Below, in pieces: positions 50,361-62,116 of a DNA stretch of 64,000 bases. The notes under the pieces were generated by a model. The model saw only the letters and a program-made list of their open reading frames with translations. It made no database searches and was not told where the DNA came from. The stretch comes from Gibbula magus (Eukaryota; Mollusca; Gastropoda; Trochida; Trochidae), in contig OW388301.1 in assembly GCA_936450465.1 (NCBI GenBank), forward strand, positions 23,309,268 through 23,373,267. The letters run 5' to 3'. Every line of letters begins with the position of its first letter. Positions within the stretch are counted from its first letter, which is position 1. The translations under genes and the position numbers were made by a program.

Positions 50361-51031
50361 GATATTGTTGAAGGTAAACACCCGATATGGTTTTATGCTA
50401 ATACACACAGTAAGAAATGCAAATCCCAAAATGGCTGATCACTATAATGAAGTTTTTTATATTTGAGCATCGAAAAGAATAGACTAGGAATTATCGTTTC
50501 AAGTTCATCAATAATCAATATCAATTGGGAAAAGTTTTTTTCCAGTACGATAGCCAAGATCTATATTAAAAGTATGATAAAAATGACCGTCAACTTCCAC
50601 TATATATCAACATTGATATACGCTTCATAAATCTACTTCCATTATTGACACATGATCTAATACAAACATATTTATAAAAAAAAATTCATCGTATCCACAC
50701 GTTTGTCGACTACACCCTATGAATTCTTTAAAAATTCAAGCTTAAGTCATTTCTCTTATTGATTTTGCACTTGGGGCCGGATGTTGAAATCAATGTTAAT
50801 GGAGCAATTAAATTTAAATTTCTTCTGTAAACGTGTGACACCTGCAAGCGACGCATAATGGTTGAATTTACACGTCGGAAATCCATAATGATTTTCCTTT
50901 TGTCACAGTTGTAATGCTCTTAATATAAGTTTCAAACATCAAGGTTTGCAATTCAAATAACATCGTACCTACGTTTAAATTTATTAAATCAGACCTTTCA
51001 AGAGTGAAGTCATACTCTGGTGCATTCAGTT

Positions 51032-51397
51032 TTAAGGGGGCAGTAGCACGTATTTTGAAAAAAAAATATTTCTTCAAATTCTCATTTATAATGATAGTTT
51101 GTGTCATATAAACCTACTTTAGAGGGTAAAACATCTTATTACACACACCAATTATCCGTAGTGGTAATAATGGTGTTGCGTATAAAGCAAAAATTGAATG
51201 GCGGCCATTTTATTGTGAACACATTTTATTATTTCGAATTACAAAAAAAACGATTCCCATGACTTTACTGATCCATGTACACTAATTTTTAAGTTCATTT
51301 TCCGAAGAGAGAAGTGTGTTTTACTATTCATGAACTTATTTTTCAAATACATTTCATCGACTTATTTGAGCGAAAAAACGTGCTACTGCCCCTTTAA
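51032..51397. mobile_element. Family B TTAA-flanked TIR element, copy 3
   Basis: The left end is TTAAGGGGGCAGTAGCACG and the right end GTGCTACTGCCCCTTTAA. The interior (GGCGGCCATTTTATTGTGAA) is closest to copy 2. Confidence 0.8.
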
Positions 51398-51521
51398 AAT
51401 GACATTGATGATGACAAATACCTTTTATTTAAATTAATTAGTTATACGCATCAATTAACTTCAAATTGAAGCTTATTATGATTAAGAAATGTGGGATGAA
51501 TTTCGAGAGTATTTACATATA

Positions 51522-51646
51522 CAGTGATACCTCGTTTAACCGAACCCCGCATATCCGGGACCCCGCCATCCGCACGGTAGTATTTCAAATCTCCATCATG
51601 CATTTCTGTGATAAAATTGTGCGGATAAACGGGGTTAGCATTACAG
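51522..51646. mobile_element. Pogo/Tigger-like MITE
   Basis: The left end CAGTGATACCTCGTTTAACC, right after TA, matches the well-known pogo/Tigger TIR pattern (CAGT-x-x-AACCTCGCTTAACCG, from memory). The right end, reversed, gives a diverged version (AACCCCGTTTATCCGCA). About 125 bp, no coding capacity. Confidence 0.55.
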
Positions 51647-52534
51647 GAGGAATGAAACCTACCACCGAGTTCGCAAACTGTTAATATTACTGAAATTAAT
51701 TACAGATATACAGAAGCTTTATTTCTAATTTAGGTCATGTGACCGATAATACAGTTTTGTTTCTTGGCATGGTACAATCACGTGAAAATGTTATACATTC
51801 ATTTACTTCTATTTATTAATAGAATTGACACAGATAATATGATATTTGGATTTCTAAAGTTTAGTATATTTATCATTAATTGTTCATCTTTTTGCACAGT
51901 GGAAAATATCTGTTTCTTAAAAATTCATAATAACCACAGGTGAGAAGAACATGAAATTCGTTTTCTACATAGCCTTCATTACAATAATGACAAACTTTTA
52001 TTTTCGTTATTTTCTTTCTAAGATTGTGTAATTCGTTCATTACAAAAAAAAACTCTTCTTAATGTTACATCATGTAGTTCAGTTTTAAAAAAGTAGTTCA
52101 GGAAGAAAGAAACTTTATCCTCGAATAGTGGCACAGAAGCCTTGTTGATGATATTTGGTAATGCCAGTTTTTTATACATACAATTACACATATCTGCATG
52201 TAAACAGGCACCCAACTCCAACAGGGTATATATACCCGCATCGCTCCAACAATCTCCGATTAACTAACAACATTGCGCCATAAATAATCAGCCATAAAAT
52301 AAAGACTTTAATATTGGCATGGGAGAGGACAGATGAACGAAAATTAAAATTGATATCACGACATTTATTGGCTAACTCCATACATGTTCATGCTATATTT
52401 AGCGTTGGGTAACCAACCTTCGGAGATACTAGGCAAAATGTGGTTACACAATCAGGGACTGTTGGAGCCATGCGGATAAAATGCTCTGATGGATCAGGAA
52501 GAAAACAAATTATCTGTAACAAATAACGTTCCAG

Positions 52535-52615
52535 AGACTCCGGCGAGATTCGAACGTGGGACATGTTAATTAATTAATTAAGGTGACCACAATATCCACT
52601 GTGCTACCCTACCCA
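52535..52615 (-). mobile_element. tRNA-like unit on the minus strand
   Basis: On the minus strand TAGCACAGTGGATATTGTGG (A-box-like) precedes CGTTCGAATCTCGCCGGAG (B-box). An (AATT)n run separates them. Probably a SINE head or tRNA pseudogene. Confidence 0.4.
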
Positions 52616-52789
52616 TCCCTACTCTCATATCTTTATTAACTGTAGATAGAAGATACAAAATATTTCATATTAAAAAACGTGTTACAATAGAATGTTATGT
52701 ATAAAGTTCCACAACATTTTCGCTTTCTAAGTCGTACCATTTTTCTACGAATGCGGGTAACCGTTTCCTATAGATGCACCGTATCGGGT

Positions 52790-52896
52790 CGTGTAATGAG
52801 TTCCTTTTCTCTCTAACGTAACATTATATTGCATAAACTTTAATAATAAAGATTTGAAACAAGTAACATGCAAAAAGCGTGCTACAGGGCCTTTAA
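52790..52896 (-). mobile_element. Family B element remnant, one end only
   Basis: AAAAAGCGTGCTACAGGGCC followed by TTTAA is a mutated family B end at 52872-52896. No matching opposite end was found upstream, so the copy is truncated. Confidence 0.5.
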
Positions 52897-53330
52897 ATTG
52901 TCGAGAAATATTATCTCTAGATCTATTTGACCACTGTCCTTTCTGTGGTTTACAATTTGTATCGTTGTTCATTATATGTGCACTCATTTGTAAAGAACAT
53001 ATTCATACAACTTTGTAATACTATTTTCATATATCATAAAAGTGAGAACATAACTATATTTTTATTTAAATGAACCAAATTTTCAATTTCCATCTCACTC
53101 TTTAATGGATATAACAATACATATAATGAACATTCGCGTCTGGTCGTATAAAGACGTTGTTTTTCAAAATAAAATCTTGTAACATATAAACATCTGCACT
53201 ATCCAGTCTAAAGTTGTTGATTCATATGACTTTAAACATCTTAACAATTAAACATCTGCAACTGAGAAACGATATCGATATGAAAATAATGACAAATGAA
53301 ATTAGATTAAAGAATGGGGCTTAATACAAT

Positions 53331-53638
53331 TATACGCGCATTCTCAAAGACAGAATGAAAGTCCTTATCTACAAGTTTTCTCGAAAACCAAATTTGGGGA
53401 AATCCAGTGACGTCATCTAAAGTAATGAATGAAAATGTTTGTTCGTTCATTTTGTCAAAAACGCAATTCATTCATGAATTATGGAAACCCAAAATTATTC
53501 TTTCGCGAAAATGTCTTTTATTAGTATGCTTTTGTGAAATAACGCCTTTCGACATGAAACTTACGAGTCGGTTTTGGCCAAAGCGATAGTTTCTTTCCCC
53601 ATAACGACTTTCATTCTGTCTTTGAGTATGCGAGTATA
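53331..53638. mobile_element. Family H TIR element
   Basis: The termini are inverted repeats of about 38 bp with few mismatches: left TATACGCGCATTCTCAAAGA then CAGAATGAAAGTCCTTAT; right reads TATACTCGCATACTCAAAGA in reverse, then CAGAATGAAAGTCGTTAT. The 308-bp total and lack of a transposase mark it as a MITE, possibly TA-targeting. Single copy here. Confidence 0.7.
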
Positions 53639-54174
53639 AAGGGTATTTAGTGAATGAATGTTGAGTTTATTCATAAACTGGGGTTGTCCGCAAAATATAA
53701 TTGTAAGGATTTTTGTGAATGGGCATTATCGGTATCGTTTCATTCTATTTGACTGCACCTCTATTCGGCAATTTTATTAATCGTCGCTTAGTACGCTTTT
53801 CATGTTTGTATCAATGTTTGTTTAAAATTGCGGTTTCAAATTAGTTTATTTTGTAATTTTCGACCAAATTAGTATTTGTATTTGTTATTATTACGCCATA
53901 ATCGTTTGGGTTTCTTTTACAGGAAACATCGTATGTACATCCGAGGAAGCGTGGTGGGGTTTAACTGACAGGGTATTGTGCTTGCCTTGTATATTTCATC
54001 CAGCTGCACGTGCAGCACGAATTTCCAGCACTTTTGGACTCTTGTCAGGGTACATGTTTTTAAAGGTACATCCATTGTGTTGTTTGGGGTCACATATGCT
54101 AGACGTTATAAATTGTGTTATGTTATCGGGAAGTACTGACTGTTTCCGAAAATTGCCATTTTGATCTTAGTCGC

Positions 54175-54510
54175 CTTATTATATTGACGATATGAAGGTA
54201 AAAGTAGCGATTTCTGATCGAAAACCGGACAATGTACCACGTGTGGCGCGCGCCAATGAGTCAAACGTAATTTTGGAATCTTATTTTTAACAGACAAATT
54301 GATAAATTTGGGTTGATCATGTTTAATAAGTCATATAACTACTGTGCATGTAAATGGGATGTGTAGTTTCGGTTTCTACACATGCATAATTATGTTACTC
54401 TATTTTAATTAGAAACTAGTAATTATGATATATTATGTGATACGGGATGAATATGCAAGCCGAATGAATTTATTTGCACTGCAAACAGCACATATGGTGA
54501 GTCAGAACAT
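54175..54510 (-). repeat. Dispersed repeat family I, copy 2
   Basis: An inverted copy of 36540-36825, including the reverse complements of ATTGTCCGGTTTTCGATCA and GTTATATGACTTATTAAACA. A shorter match to the same family lies at about 3706-3790 (GGGATAAATATGCAAG...ACAGCACATC). Confidence 0.65.
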
Positions 54511-54751
54511 ATTAAAGCCTAATACAATTTTATAAAACACAATGGATGCACCTTTAATACTTGATTATAACTGCGCGTGCTTAAATTGTCTTCCGCCATT
54601 AATATGTAAAATGTGCACATTAATCAAGCCCATATGACGGCACGAGATATTCAATTTATCAAGAATTGAATATATCACAATCACCATGTTCAAACCGCTG
54701 CGAAATCACAATTACACAAGCGAGCTGTTTTTGCAACATATATGAGAAAAG

Positions 54752-55100
54752 GGCGGGAAAGCGCAGTGGTTAGCGCGTACGGCTTCAGTTCAAGGTTCGC
54801 TTCCCGTCAGGGTCCCGGGAACTATTTCCGCTGTATAGAAGTGTTCTCCATGCAGTAAGGTTGAGGGTTTCTTCTTGCCAGCCATACGTTTGGGAACATA
54901 TTTTCGGAATGCCAACCAAAGAGCATCCTCGGTTACCCATGGTTTTATATATGCTCCGTTACTCTCCACTATATCACATGATATAGTGGAGAGTAACGAA
55001 GCATATATAAAACCATGGGTAACCGAGGATGACCAAAGAGTTAATCCAATCTAACCAATTAAGCAGGGCTGAACTGGGCCCAGATTCCACTGATCATGAA
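54752..55100 (+). mobile_element. tRNA-derived SINE-like unit, interrupted by the palindrome
   Basis: An A-box-like GCGCAGTGGTTAGCGCG (54761-54777) and a B-box-like GGTTCGCTTCC (54794-54804) resemble a pol III tRNA promoter, with shortened spacing. A unique body follows (from about 54830). The palindrome at 54924-55031 sits in the body. The 3' border is uncertain. Confidence 0.5.
54924..55031. mobile_element. 108-bp near-perfect palindrome flanked by 9-bp direct repeats
   Basis: The arms are 53 bp (outer end CATCCTCGGTTACCCATGG) with one mismatch and a 2-base centre. ACCAAAGAG stands immediately on both sides (54915-54923 and 55032-55040), as expected for a 9-bp target site duplication. A foldback-type MITE, with a Mutator-like transposase the most familiar source of 9-bp duplications. 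Two head-to-head TIRs with the interior lost is an alternative. Confidence 0.8.
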
Positions 55101-55329
55101 TCTATTTGAATGCCATGTTACACTGAATATAGATTACGGTTTGCTAGTTCGAGCCGATGTTCGCAGGTTTCAACGCAATGCATAATCACACTGATGTTGC
55201 GTGCCTTCACCCTGCAATAATACCAGCAGCCATGATGTAAGTGAACGCGGTGTTAAAATATCCAATCACCTTACTGCACCTCAATGAGAAACTGTTGCTG
55301 TGAATATGCTTTGAAAACAACATCGCTAT

Positions 55330-55865
55330 TACACTGAGGGACAAAAGAAACGATATCAAAGGTTGAACAAAGTCACACACAACAGATTTCTGCATGTGAT
55401 GAGAACATATGTCGTAAAGATGTAAAACAAATTCCTTCACGAGAGTATGATACTTAATATTATATCTGTTCAAACACAAAGGGGGTTCTGGATTTCTATT
55501 CAAATGGGGTTTTCTGGACGTAATGTTTGGTATTTAAGGTGCAAGTTTATGAAATATGGACAGTATGTTAGTATAGGATGATGTCGGCATAATGTACCTT
55601 CTTTGACTTAGATTCGTTGACGCATCATTACTGTGGGGCGTTATAAAACAAGCAAAAAAGCCCCGTTTGACTGTCTTGTGTCGTCTATTTAAGGAGGTTC
55701 CAAAACGACGATTTCTTAAAACGTGTCTTTATCACGAATAAGAACAGATGATGTTTTCGTTAGTTTAGTTGACTGAAAACATGATGTAACTATGTCGTAG
55801 TCGTCGCTCGTGGACTGAAATATATTATATTGTGTATGGTGTCGTTTCTTTTGCCCTTGGGTGTA
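55330..55865. mobile_element. Family D TIR element
   Basis: The left end is TACACTGAGGGACAAAAGAA; the right end reads TACACCCAAGGGCAAAAGAA in reverse. The interior contains the family block TCGGCATAATGTACC...ATAAAACAAGC, shared with 3478-3680 and 1850-2167. Confidence 0.7.
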
Positions 55866-57159
55866 TTTGTCGTTGTGATAAAAACAACCTGCATTACAGC
55901 AGAGTAAAAGCCTGCGTCACTTTAGTGTGTGTTCTTTACAGTGAAATCTGTGAGTCTTGGCTGGAATTGTCATGTTAATGATGCATCAACTATGTACATG
56001 TTTAAGAAAAATGACGTTCAGTGTAAAGTCTATAACATTGCACCACATACAATGACAATGAATCATCATATATCAATAAATAGAATAATCATTCCTCAAC
56101 GTATCCTGAGATCGTCAATGAAATTTGTCATAATGAAATAGACAGAAGGGATCAAATTTTGAAAATTTAAGTTTCATTAATTTTCGAATAAAATAATATC
56201 GACTAAATGAGAACCAGTTGATCACAAATACATTGAATGAGTATAAGAAGAAATATATGATGTATGTTTGACCAAGTTCATCACTTTCACAGAAGAAAAT
56301 AAAAACTGTAGTTTTGAGAAATCAAATGGCCCCTGTCAGCCATACTGATCCCAGCTTTCTTCTTATACGCAACAATTAAAAATGATCGGTTTGGTACTCG
56401 CTTTGATACGATGCTTTAAAGACATGCCAAATTACAAGATATTTGATCTGGAAATACACCTGGGCCGAGTTCAAGAGAGGTTTCAAAGTAATCCCTCAAT
56501 TAGCGATTACTTTTAAACCTCTCTTGAACGCGATTGCTACATGTAGCGCTACGTAGCAAAGCGAGCGAACTTTGAGGTTTTGCACCGTGTCGTTCAGGAG
56601 AGAATGAGCGCTACTTGAGCGCTACATTGAGCAATCAATGAGCGATTATAAGCGCTCGCTGTTATTGAACGGGGCCCAGGAGGTGAACAAACTTTCTGTA
56701 TGCAGCTGTACACTATAATTTACCATTCGTTTAAATTTTGTATATTTATTTGACAAAAGAAATGCAACATTTATTCTAACATATTTAGCTTCGATAAACT
56801 CAGGCAGTGTTTTTAATATAGCGAATATCTGTGTCATAATAAACGTTTTTAATAGTCTTAGGTGATGTAAATGTAATTTAGCACGAAATTTATCCGAAAA
56901 GGGTATCTTTAAATGTCTTCTTTTTCAGTTCACGATGTAAACGTTTTTATTATTCATCGATACACTTTGTCGTTTCCATTGGTTATTAATTTAACGCCCC
57001 TCACATTAGATTTTTCATAAATGAAATTAATCTCGGGGTTACGAATTATATTGACTATGATATAAATCATCCGAACGCTGCCAAAAGTTCAATTTTTTTT
57101 TTAGATTTCAACGTACATGCTTTTTAAACTTCCCCCTCTGATGTAAAAAGGGGGTACTG
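55866..57159. other. AT-rich DNA, no gene seen
   Basis: Apart from family C copy 3 (56462-56677) only short unrecognised frames. Confidence 0.45.
56462..56677 (-). mobile_element. Family C hairpin MITE, copy 3
   Basis: This is an inverse-orientation copy: hairpin at the left (GTTCAAGAGAGGTTTCAAAG), ends GGGCCGAGTTCAA and TTGAACGGGGCCC. It is the clearest case for TIRs of the form GGGCC-N2-3-GTTCAA. Confidence 0.75.
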
Positions 57160-57375
57160 TAGTTACGTTTATTATTGACACGTACCTGATCAATTATTCA
57201 GGTAAACAGGTGCTGAATTTGAGAAGTGGAAACAAACATGTTCACCTTTGCCATTTAGCTTTTAAAGACGCGACACAGGGTCATCTCGCCTGTAATCTTA
57301 TAATATATTTATAACATGCACTGATCTCCTAGTCCTGTGTACGGGCTGTGGTCGTTATGCAATACTTTATCTTGA
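57160..57375. promoter_or_regulatory. Candidate regulatory island downstream of gfi1
   Basis: An inverted repeat TACCTGA (57183-57189) / TCAGGTA (57198-57204) is followed at once by CAGGTG (57207-57212). The rest is GC-richer than the flanks and non-coding. Confidence 0.28.
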
Positions 57376-57399
57376 GTTTAAGATAGTTAATTAAAAATA

Positions 57400-57735
57400 T
57401 ATAGTCTGTGAAATAATTCGTCAATAACTTAGGAAGACTCTGTGAAATAATTCGTCAATAATTTTGGAAGACTCTGTGCAATAAGTTGTCAATATTTTTG
57501 GAAAAATCTGTGAAATAATTATTTAATATTTTGGAAGACTCTGTGAACTTATTATTTAATTATTGTGGAAGATTGTGAACTAATTCTAATAAGTCTAAAA
57601 ATTACTAGTAAATATTTTATCAAGTTTCTTTGAAACAACAAGTCAATATTGCATTTGGAGTCTTAAAATAAGAAGGCAATATTTTATCAAGAGTCTGTTA
57701 AATATTATTCATAACTTTATCAAGAGTCAGGACTC
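57400..57735. repeat. About 43-bp tandem repeat, decaying rightward
   Basis: The unit contains GACTCTGTGAAATAATTCGT + CAATAATTTTGGAA. Three to four clear copies, then degraded ones. Confidence 0.75.
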
Positions 57736-57994
57736 TTTCAACCATAAATCGTTTGTAGGCATCAGACACATGCATCTACAACATAACATTTCAAAACACA
57801 TACATTTTATATGAGAATTTTTCTATCTCGCTGCATGTACGTGTCAATTTCAATAATTTGCAATACACATTTCGAAAGATATTTTATAACATCTGATTGT
57901 GACAAGACTGTGCTTATATCAAATATCATCAACTCCGCCATCAACTTTTGTGGGGTCTTTTAACAATGGGTGAATCTATTGTACCTGTTATTTT

Positions 57995-58465
57995 AGTACA
58001 TGTAGTAGTAGTAGTGATAGTAGTAGTATTGATAGTAGTAGTAGCAGTAGTAGTCGTAGTGATAGTAGTAGTAGCAGTAGCAGCAGTAGTAGTAATAGTA
58101 GTAGTAGTAGCAGAAGTAGTGATAGTAGTAGTAGCAGTAGTAGTAGTAGCAGAAGTAGTGATAGTAGTAGTAATAATAGCAGAAGTAGTGATAGTAGTAG
58201 TAATAATAGCAGAAGTAGTGATAGTTGTAGCAGCAGCAGCAGTAGTTGTAGTAGTAGTAGCAGTAGCAGCAGTAGTAGTAATAGTAGTAGTAGTAGCAGT
58301 AGCAACAGTAGTAGTAGTAGCAGAAGTAGTGATAGTAGTAGTAATAATAGCAGAAGCAGTGATAGTTGTAGCAGCAGCAGTAGTAGTAGTAGTAGCAGTA
58401 GCAGCAGCAGCAGTAGTAGTAGTTGTAGTAGTAGCAGCAGCAGCAGTAGTAATAGTAGTTGTAGC

Positions 58466-58506
<41 letters not shown>

Positions 58507-58530
58507 CAGCAGTAGCAGCAGTAGCAGTAG

Positions 58531-58595
<65 letters not shown>

Positions 58596-58597
58596 TT
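57995..58597. repeat. (AGT)n-type trinucleotide array
   Basis: AGT with AGC, GAT and AAT variants over 600 bp, with a higher-order block AGCAGAAGTAGTGATAGTAG repeated about five times. Long frames on both strands are artefacts. Confidence 0.95.
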
Positions 58598-60689
58598 CAC
58601 CAGATACATCATTTCATGAACTATCACACATTTGGGACATATTTGAAGACAATAAATTAAATTTAATTTTCAAATTTCATTTTGTGTGATATTCTCAATG
58701 TCTGTTGAACTAATTCACTATTCAAATAAATATACGTAACGAATACAGGACGATATCGTCGATACTTCGTCGAACTCCATGAGAAAACTAGGCCATACAT
58801 GTATAACTCTTCAGCACATTTTCATTGTTCGACACATGATAATAGTATGTTTTCAAATGATGTGACTAACCTGTTGACTGACCTCAATTGAAAGACATTA
58901 AATATTTACCACTTACAACGCTGCATTCGAATCCTAAAGCACAGATAGGAAGATCAAGAAATAATCGCATTTATTATTCACATTCTTTTGGCATCGCAAA
59001 TTTTTCTCTGTATGACCTTTGGCCGCAAGCTTCCCATATGTTGTCGGATTCACTCAAGCGGACGGACATATGCAACGGTCGACCAGGCATCATTATTATC
59101 ATTATCATGACCATTCGCTGACCAGATTTTTTTGCTTGGGAGGGTCTTTCGGCTAGCCTTTCAACAAATAATGTGACTGGTCTGTGGCAGGACAATGTCA
59201 TCTGCCCTTACTAATCTATTTATTTCGGGAACATTGACCCCTTTATCCAAAATGTCAAAAGGTGTTACTTATTGGCGTTTTATTATGATTTTATATTTTT
59301 TTTAACAGCCGGTTTGCTTATGTATAACTTGTCCATGTTATTTCCAGGAAAATCTAATATTGTTTTTAATTCAGGATGGATAGAATGTAAATTGTGTACA
59401 ACAGCTTTAGAAGTGGCGAATATGATAAAAACTTGGTGATTTTGATTTCATTTCCGCATAACCTCTGACATGGGGTTGTTGAGAGTCGTTTTTCAGAGAG
59501 ATTATACATACATGTAGCTTCATGTAACTGCACCCGAAAACATCTACATTTTTATACGAGTTTGACGTGTACTGTAAACCATACATTTTGAAAACATTGT
59601 AACGATTGTTAAACAAGGATAACTAGTTCTATATGACTTATTAAGGGAAAATATCCATAATTTACCAACGGAGTGTTTCCACCAAGCAAGCAATGTTGTT
59701 CATCGGTGACGTTTTGAAATAAAGAGGCTTGTTTGGCTTGCAAATAGCGTTAAAGGGACACGTAGACGAGTAGTCTATATATCAAGGTTAGGGAAAACGG
59801 ACCTGTTCCTTTTGTTTTGAAGGTAAATGAGATTGTTATCCGAGCGAGTGTGGCATATTACGTTCACGAAACAAGTGTGATTAATCTATATTACCCAAGT
59901 GAAAGATAATGTAATAATGCCTTTTTTTGCCTATTTCATTCCATTTGATTCGCCGCAAATTGTCAGAAATTGCCCATAAAAGTGATATATGCATGTGAAT
60001 ATATATGATATATATGACTGGTTTTGGACGCAAGGGGCCAGGATAATAGGATGATGCTTTCATTACCGTTGATAATAATCATGATAGATATATATGTATC
60101 ATCTTTTTCATTTGGTATTTTTGTTAGAAGCATTACAAATCTCAAATAAAAACATCTATTTTAACGTTGATATCTCGGTTATAATTTTGATTGAAATGTT
60201 TTACTTTTTAAATATTTGCTAAATAATTTTTTTATTGAATGTTAATACTTTTTAAGTAATTCACAAATAACGCATTTTATAATATAGCGATTCTTTAGAT
60301 AGTGTGTTTAAGAAATCACCGTATGATTTACTAACCGTCTGTAGCAATCTGGTTTCTTTCTATTCAAATTCAATTCATTCTTTCAAATATCAAAAAGATT
60401 TAATATCGTAATATCATATATCGAGTCATATTAAAAAGCTGTCGTTTCATTTTCCTTAGAATGTCATCTTATGAATTTCAAGTGTTTGACTTTATCATTG
60501 ACATTAATTATGCACACGTGAGTATTAGCTTAAGAGGAGGGACTATCAAGGACACAATAATAAGTGACCCTAGGTCAGTTTTCTATCTCCGTTGTCCATC
60601 TGGTCATTCTTGAAGGGGGAAACTTTAGCCATTCGTATCCAAACTTTGATTTCAATAATAAAGCAGCCTAGTTATAAAGTATGCTTCAC
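58598..60689. other. AT-rich DNA, no gene seen
   Basis: Short frames without recognisable features. No clear repeat. Confidence 0.5.
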
Positions 60690-61030
60690 TGCGCATTCCG
60701 AGTGACAGTAAACTGGTGTGCATTTCACATTGTTTTCTTTTACGTCCGCCATTTTTTCAAAACAAACCAATCTGGCACGCGCAGCCCGTGCAGCATGTGA
60801 AACCCGCCCACTTTGTCGCGAGCGTGGTATGTCACTTGGCGGGAAAGTGCGGAAGGAATTTTCGCGCTATTAACGACTATTACAGAAGAAGACAATCACA
60901 TCTTTAAACATTTTCATCGACTGTTTAAAAGTTTGTGAAAAGAGTTTAAGAGCTGTTACCGAAGAAATCGTTGGCTGCACCATTTGTGGAACTAGTTAAG
61001 CTTCAAGACGTCGAAGCCATGTCAATCAGG
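60690..61030 (+). promoter_or_regulatory. Candidate CpG-type promoter or enhancer with E2F and YY1 motifs
   Basis: TTGGCGGGAAA at 60836-60846 is a near-consensus E2F site. GCCATTTTT near 60750 matches YY1. CGCGCAGCCCGTGCAGC and TTTTCGCGC add CpG density. The first ATG downstream (61019) opens only a 12-codon frame, so a transcript is not demonstrated. It may belong to a gene beyond the window. Confidence 0.35.
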
Positions 61031-61499
61031 TGTCCGCTCAATACTCATATAATTTGAAATTTCAAACAAATCACTAAATATCTTTGTATTTCGTCGTGAC
61101 CGACGGGTTTTAATAGCTGCATTCGAATCCGGTTAAGTGTTTCAAACTGTTGCACTCTACAAAGACCTGAACTTGTCTTGTATACTGGAGTGAACGTGGT
61201 GGCTGCAAACGAGGTATTTATTGCCATTAATTGAGGCACAGTGCCACACCTGTTGGCAGTGTTAATTCCCGAACTTTGTGTGCCAACAATAGAATATTTA
61301 TCAAGTGCTTCACCAAACAAACGCCGTTATGTGCAGTGCAGTAAAGTGATAGAAGTTTTAATCAATCGGGTGATTTATATTTCGTTTATAGGAGCATTAT
61401 GTGCCATTATATGCAACATATCAGGGCTAAGCTTCTGTCCTTGTCTTATACCTTCTCGTATTTAGACACTATAAATTGACACTTCTGGGCTATATGTGT

Positions 61500-61790
61500 A
61501 TTCATTGGGACGACGACAACGACGATGATGATGAGACAAAATTGCGACGTTGATGTTGATTAATCATTGTGTAACTAATATGATGACAATTTTTAACAAT
61601 GGTGATGATAATGATTATGATGATGCGTATTTCGGTGATGCATAATTGCGACGATGATGTTGATAAAAACACTTGTTGACAATTTTGTTAATGGCGACAA
61701 CGAAAATGATGATGAATATAATGATTATCGTGATGATGATGGTGATGGTGGTGGTGATGTCGGTGTTGCTGCTGATGATAATAATGACGA
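61500..61790. repeat. GATG-rich degenerate simple repeat
   Basis: GACGATGATGATG and GGTGATGGTGGTGATG tracts. DNA to about 62040 continues with ATGACATCA/CACAATGC words. Confidence 0.8.
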
Positions 61791-62116
61791 CACCTATTTG
61801 TTATTGTATAATGGTGATGAAATAGTGTTTGAGATTACTAGATTTTGCACAATGCTCTGTCTACACAAGATACATGACACCATAATGCACTGCCATAACT
61901 AGATACATGACATCACAATGTATTGACATCATCAAATAATGACCCACAATGCTATGGCATCAAAAAGCTGATGATAACGCAATGCCATGACATCATAAAT
62001 ACGACTATTTCACAATGCTATGACATCACTGCACTGGAGGTTTAATGGCGGTATGAGATTAAAGATGTACAGTTTTCATTGAACGATACTTAACAATGAT
62101 TTTGGATGATAAATAG

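Larger units (their letters stand above)
51647..53330. other. AT-rich DNA, no gene seen
   Basis: It contains the minus-strand tRNA-like unit and the family B remnant listed above. Nothing else supported. Confidence 0.45.

Noticed and set aside
49540..50438. Overlapping Tyr/Cys-rich frames up to 160 codons
   Set aside because: They fall on the 24-26 bp minisatellite and appear on both strands.
53407..53589. 60-codon frame
   Set aside because: It lies wholly inside the family H MITE.
53920..53990. Possible splice acceptor (TTTCTTTTACAG) followed by sequence
   Set aside because: The following frames stop quickly and no donor or partner exon can be shown.
18900..54810. True tRNA genes at the A/B-box matches
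   Set aside because: None has a complete cloverleaf with paired acceptor stem; SINE heads or tRNA pseudogenes fit better.
57941..58627. Long Thr/Ala and Val/Ala frames, over 220 codons each
   Set aside because: Artefacts of the AGT array; both strands equally open.
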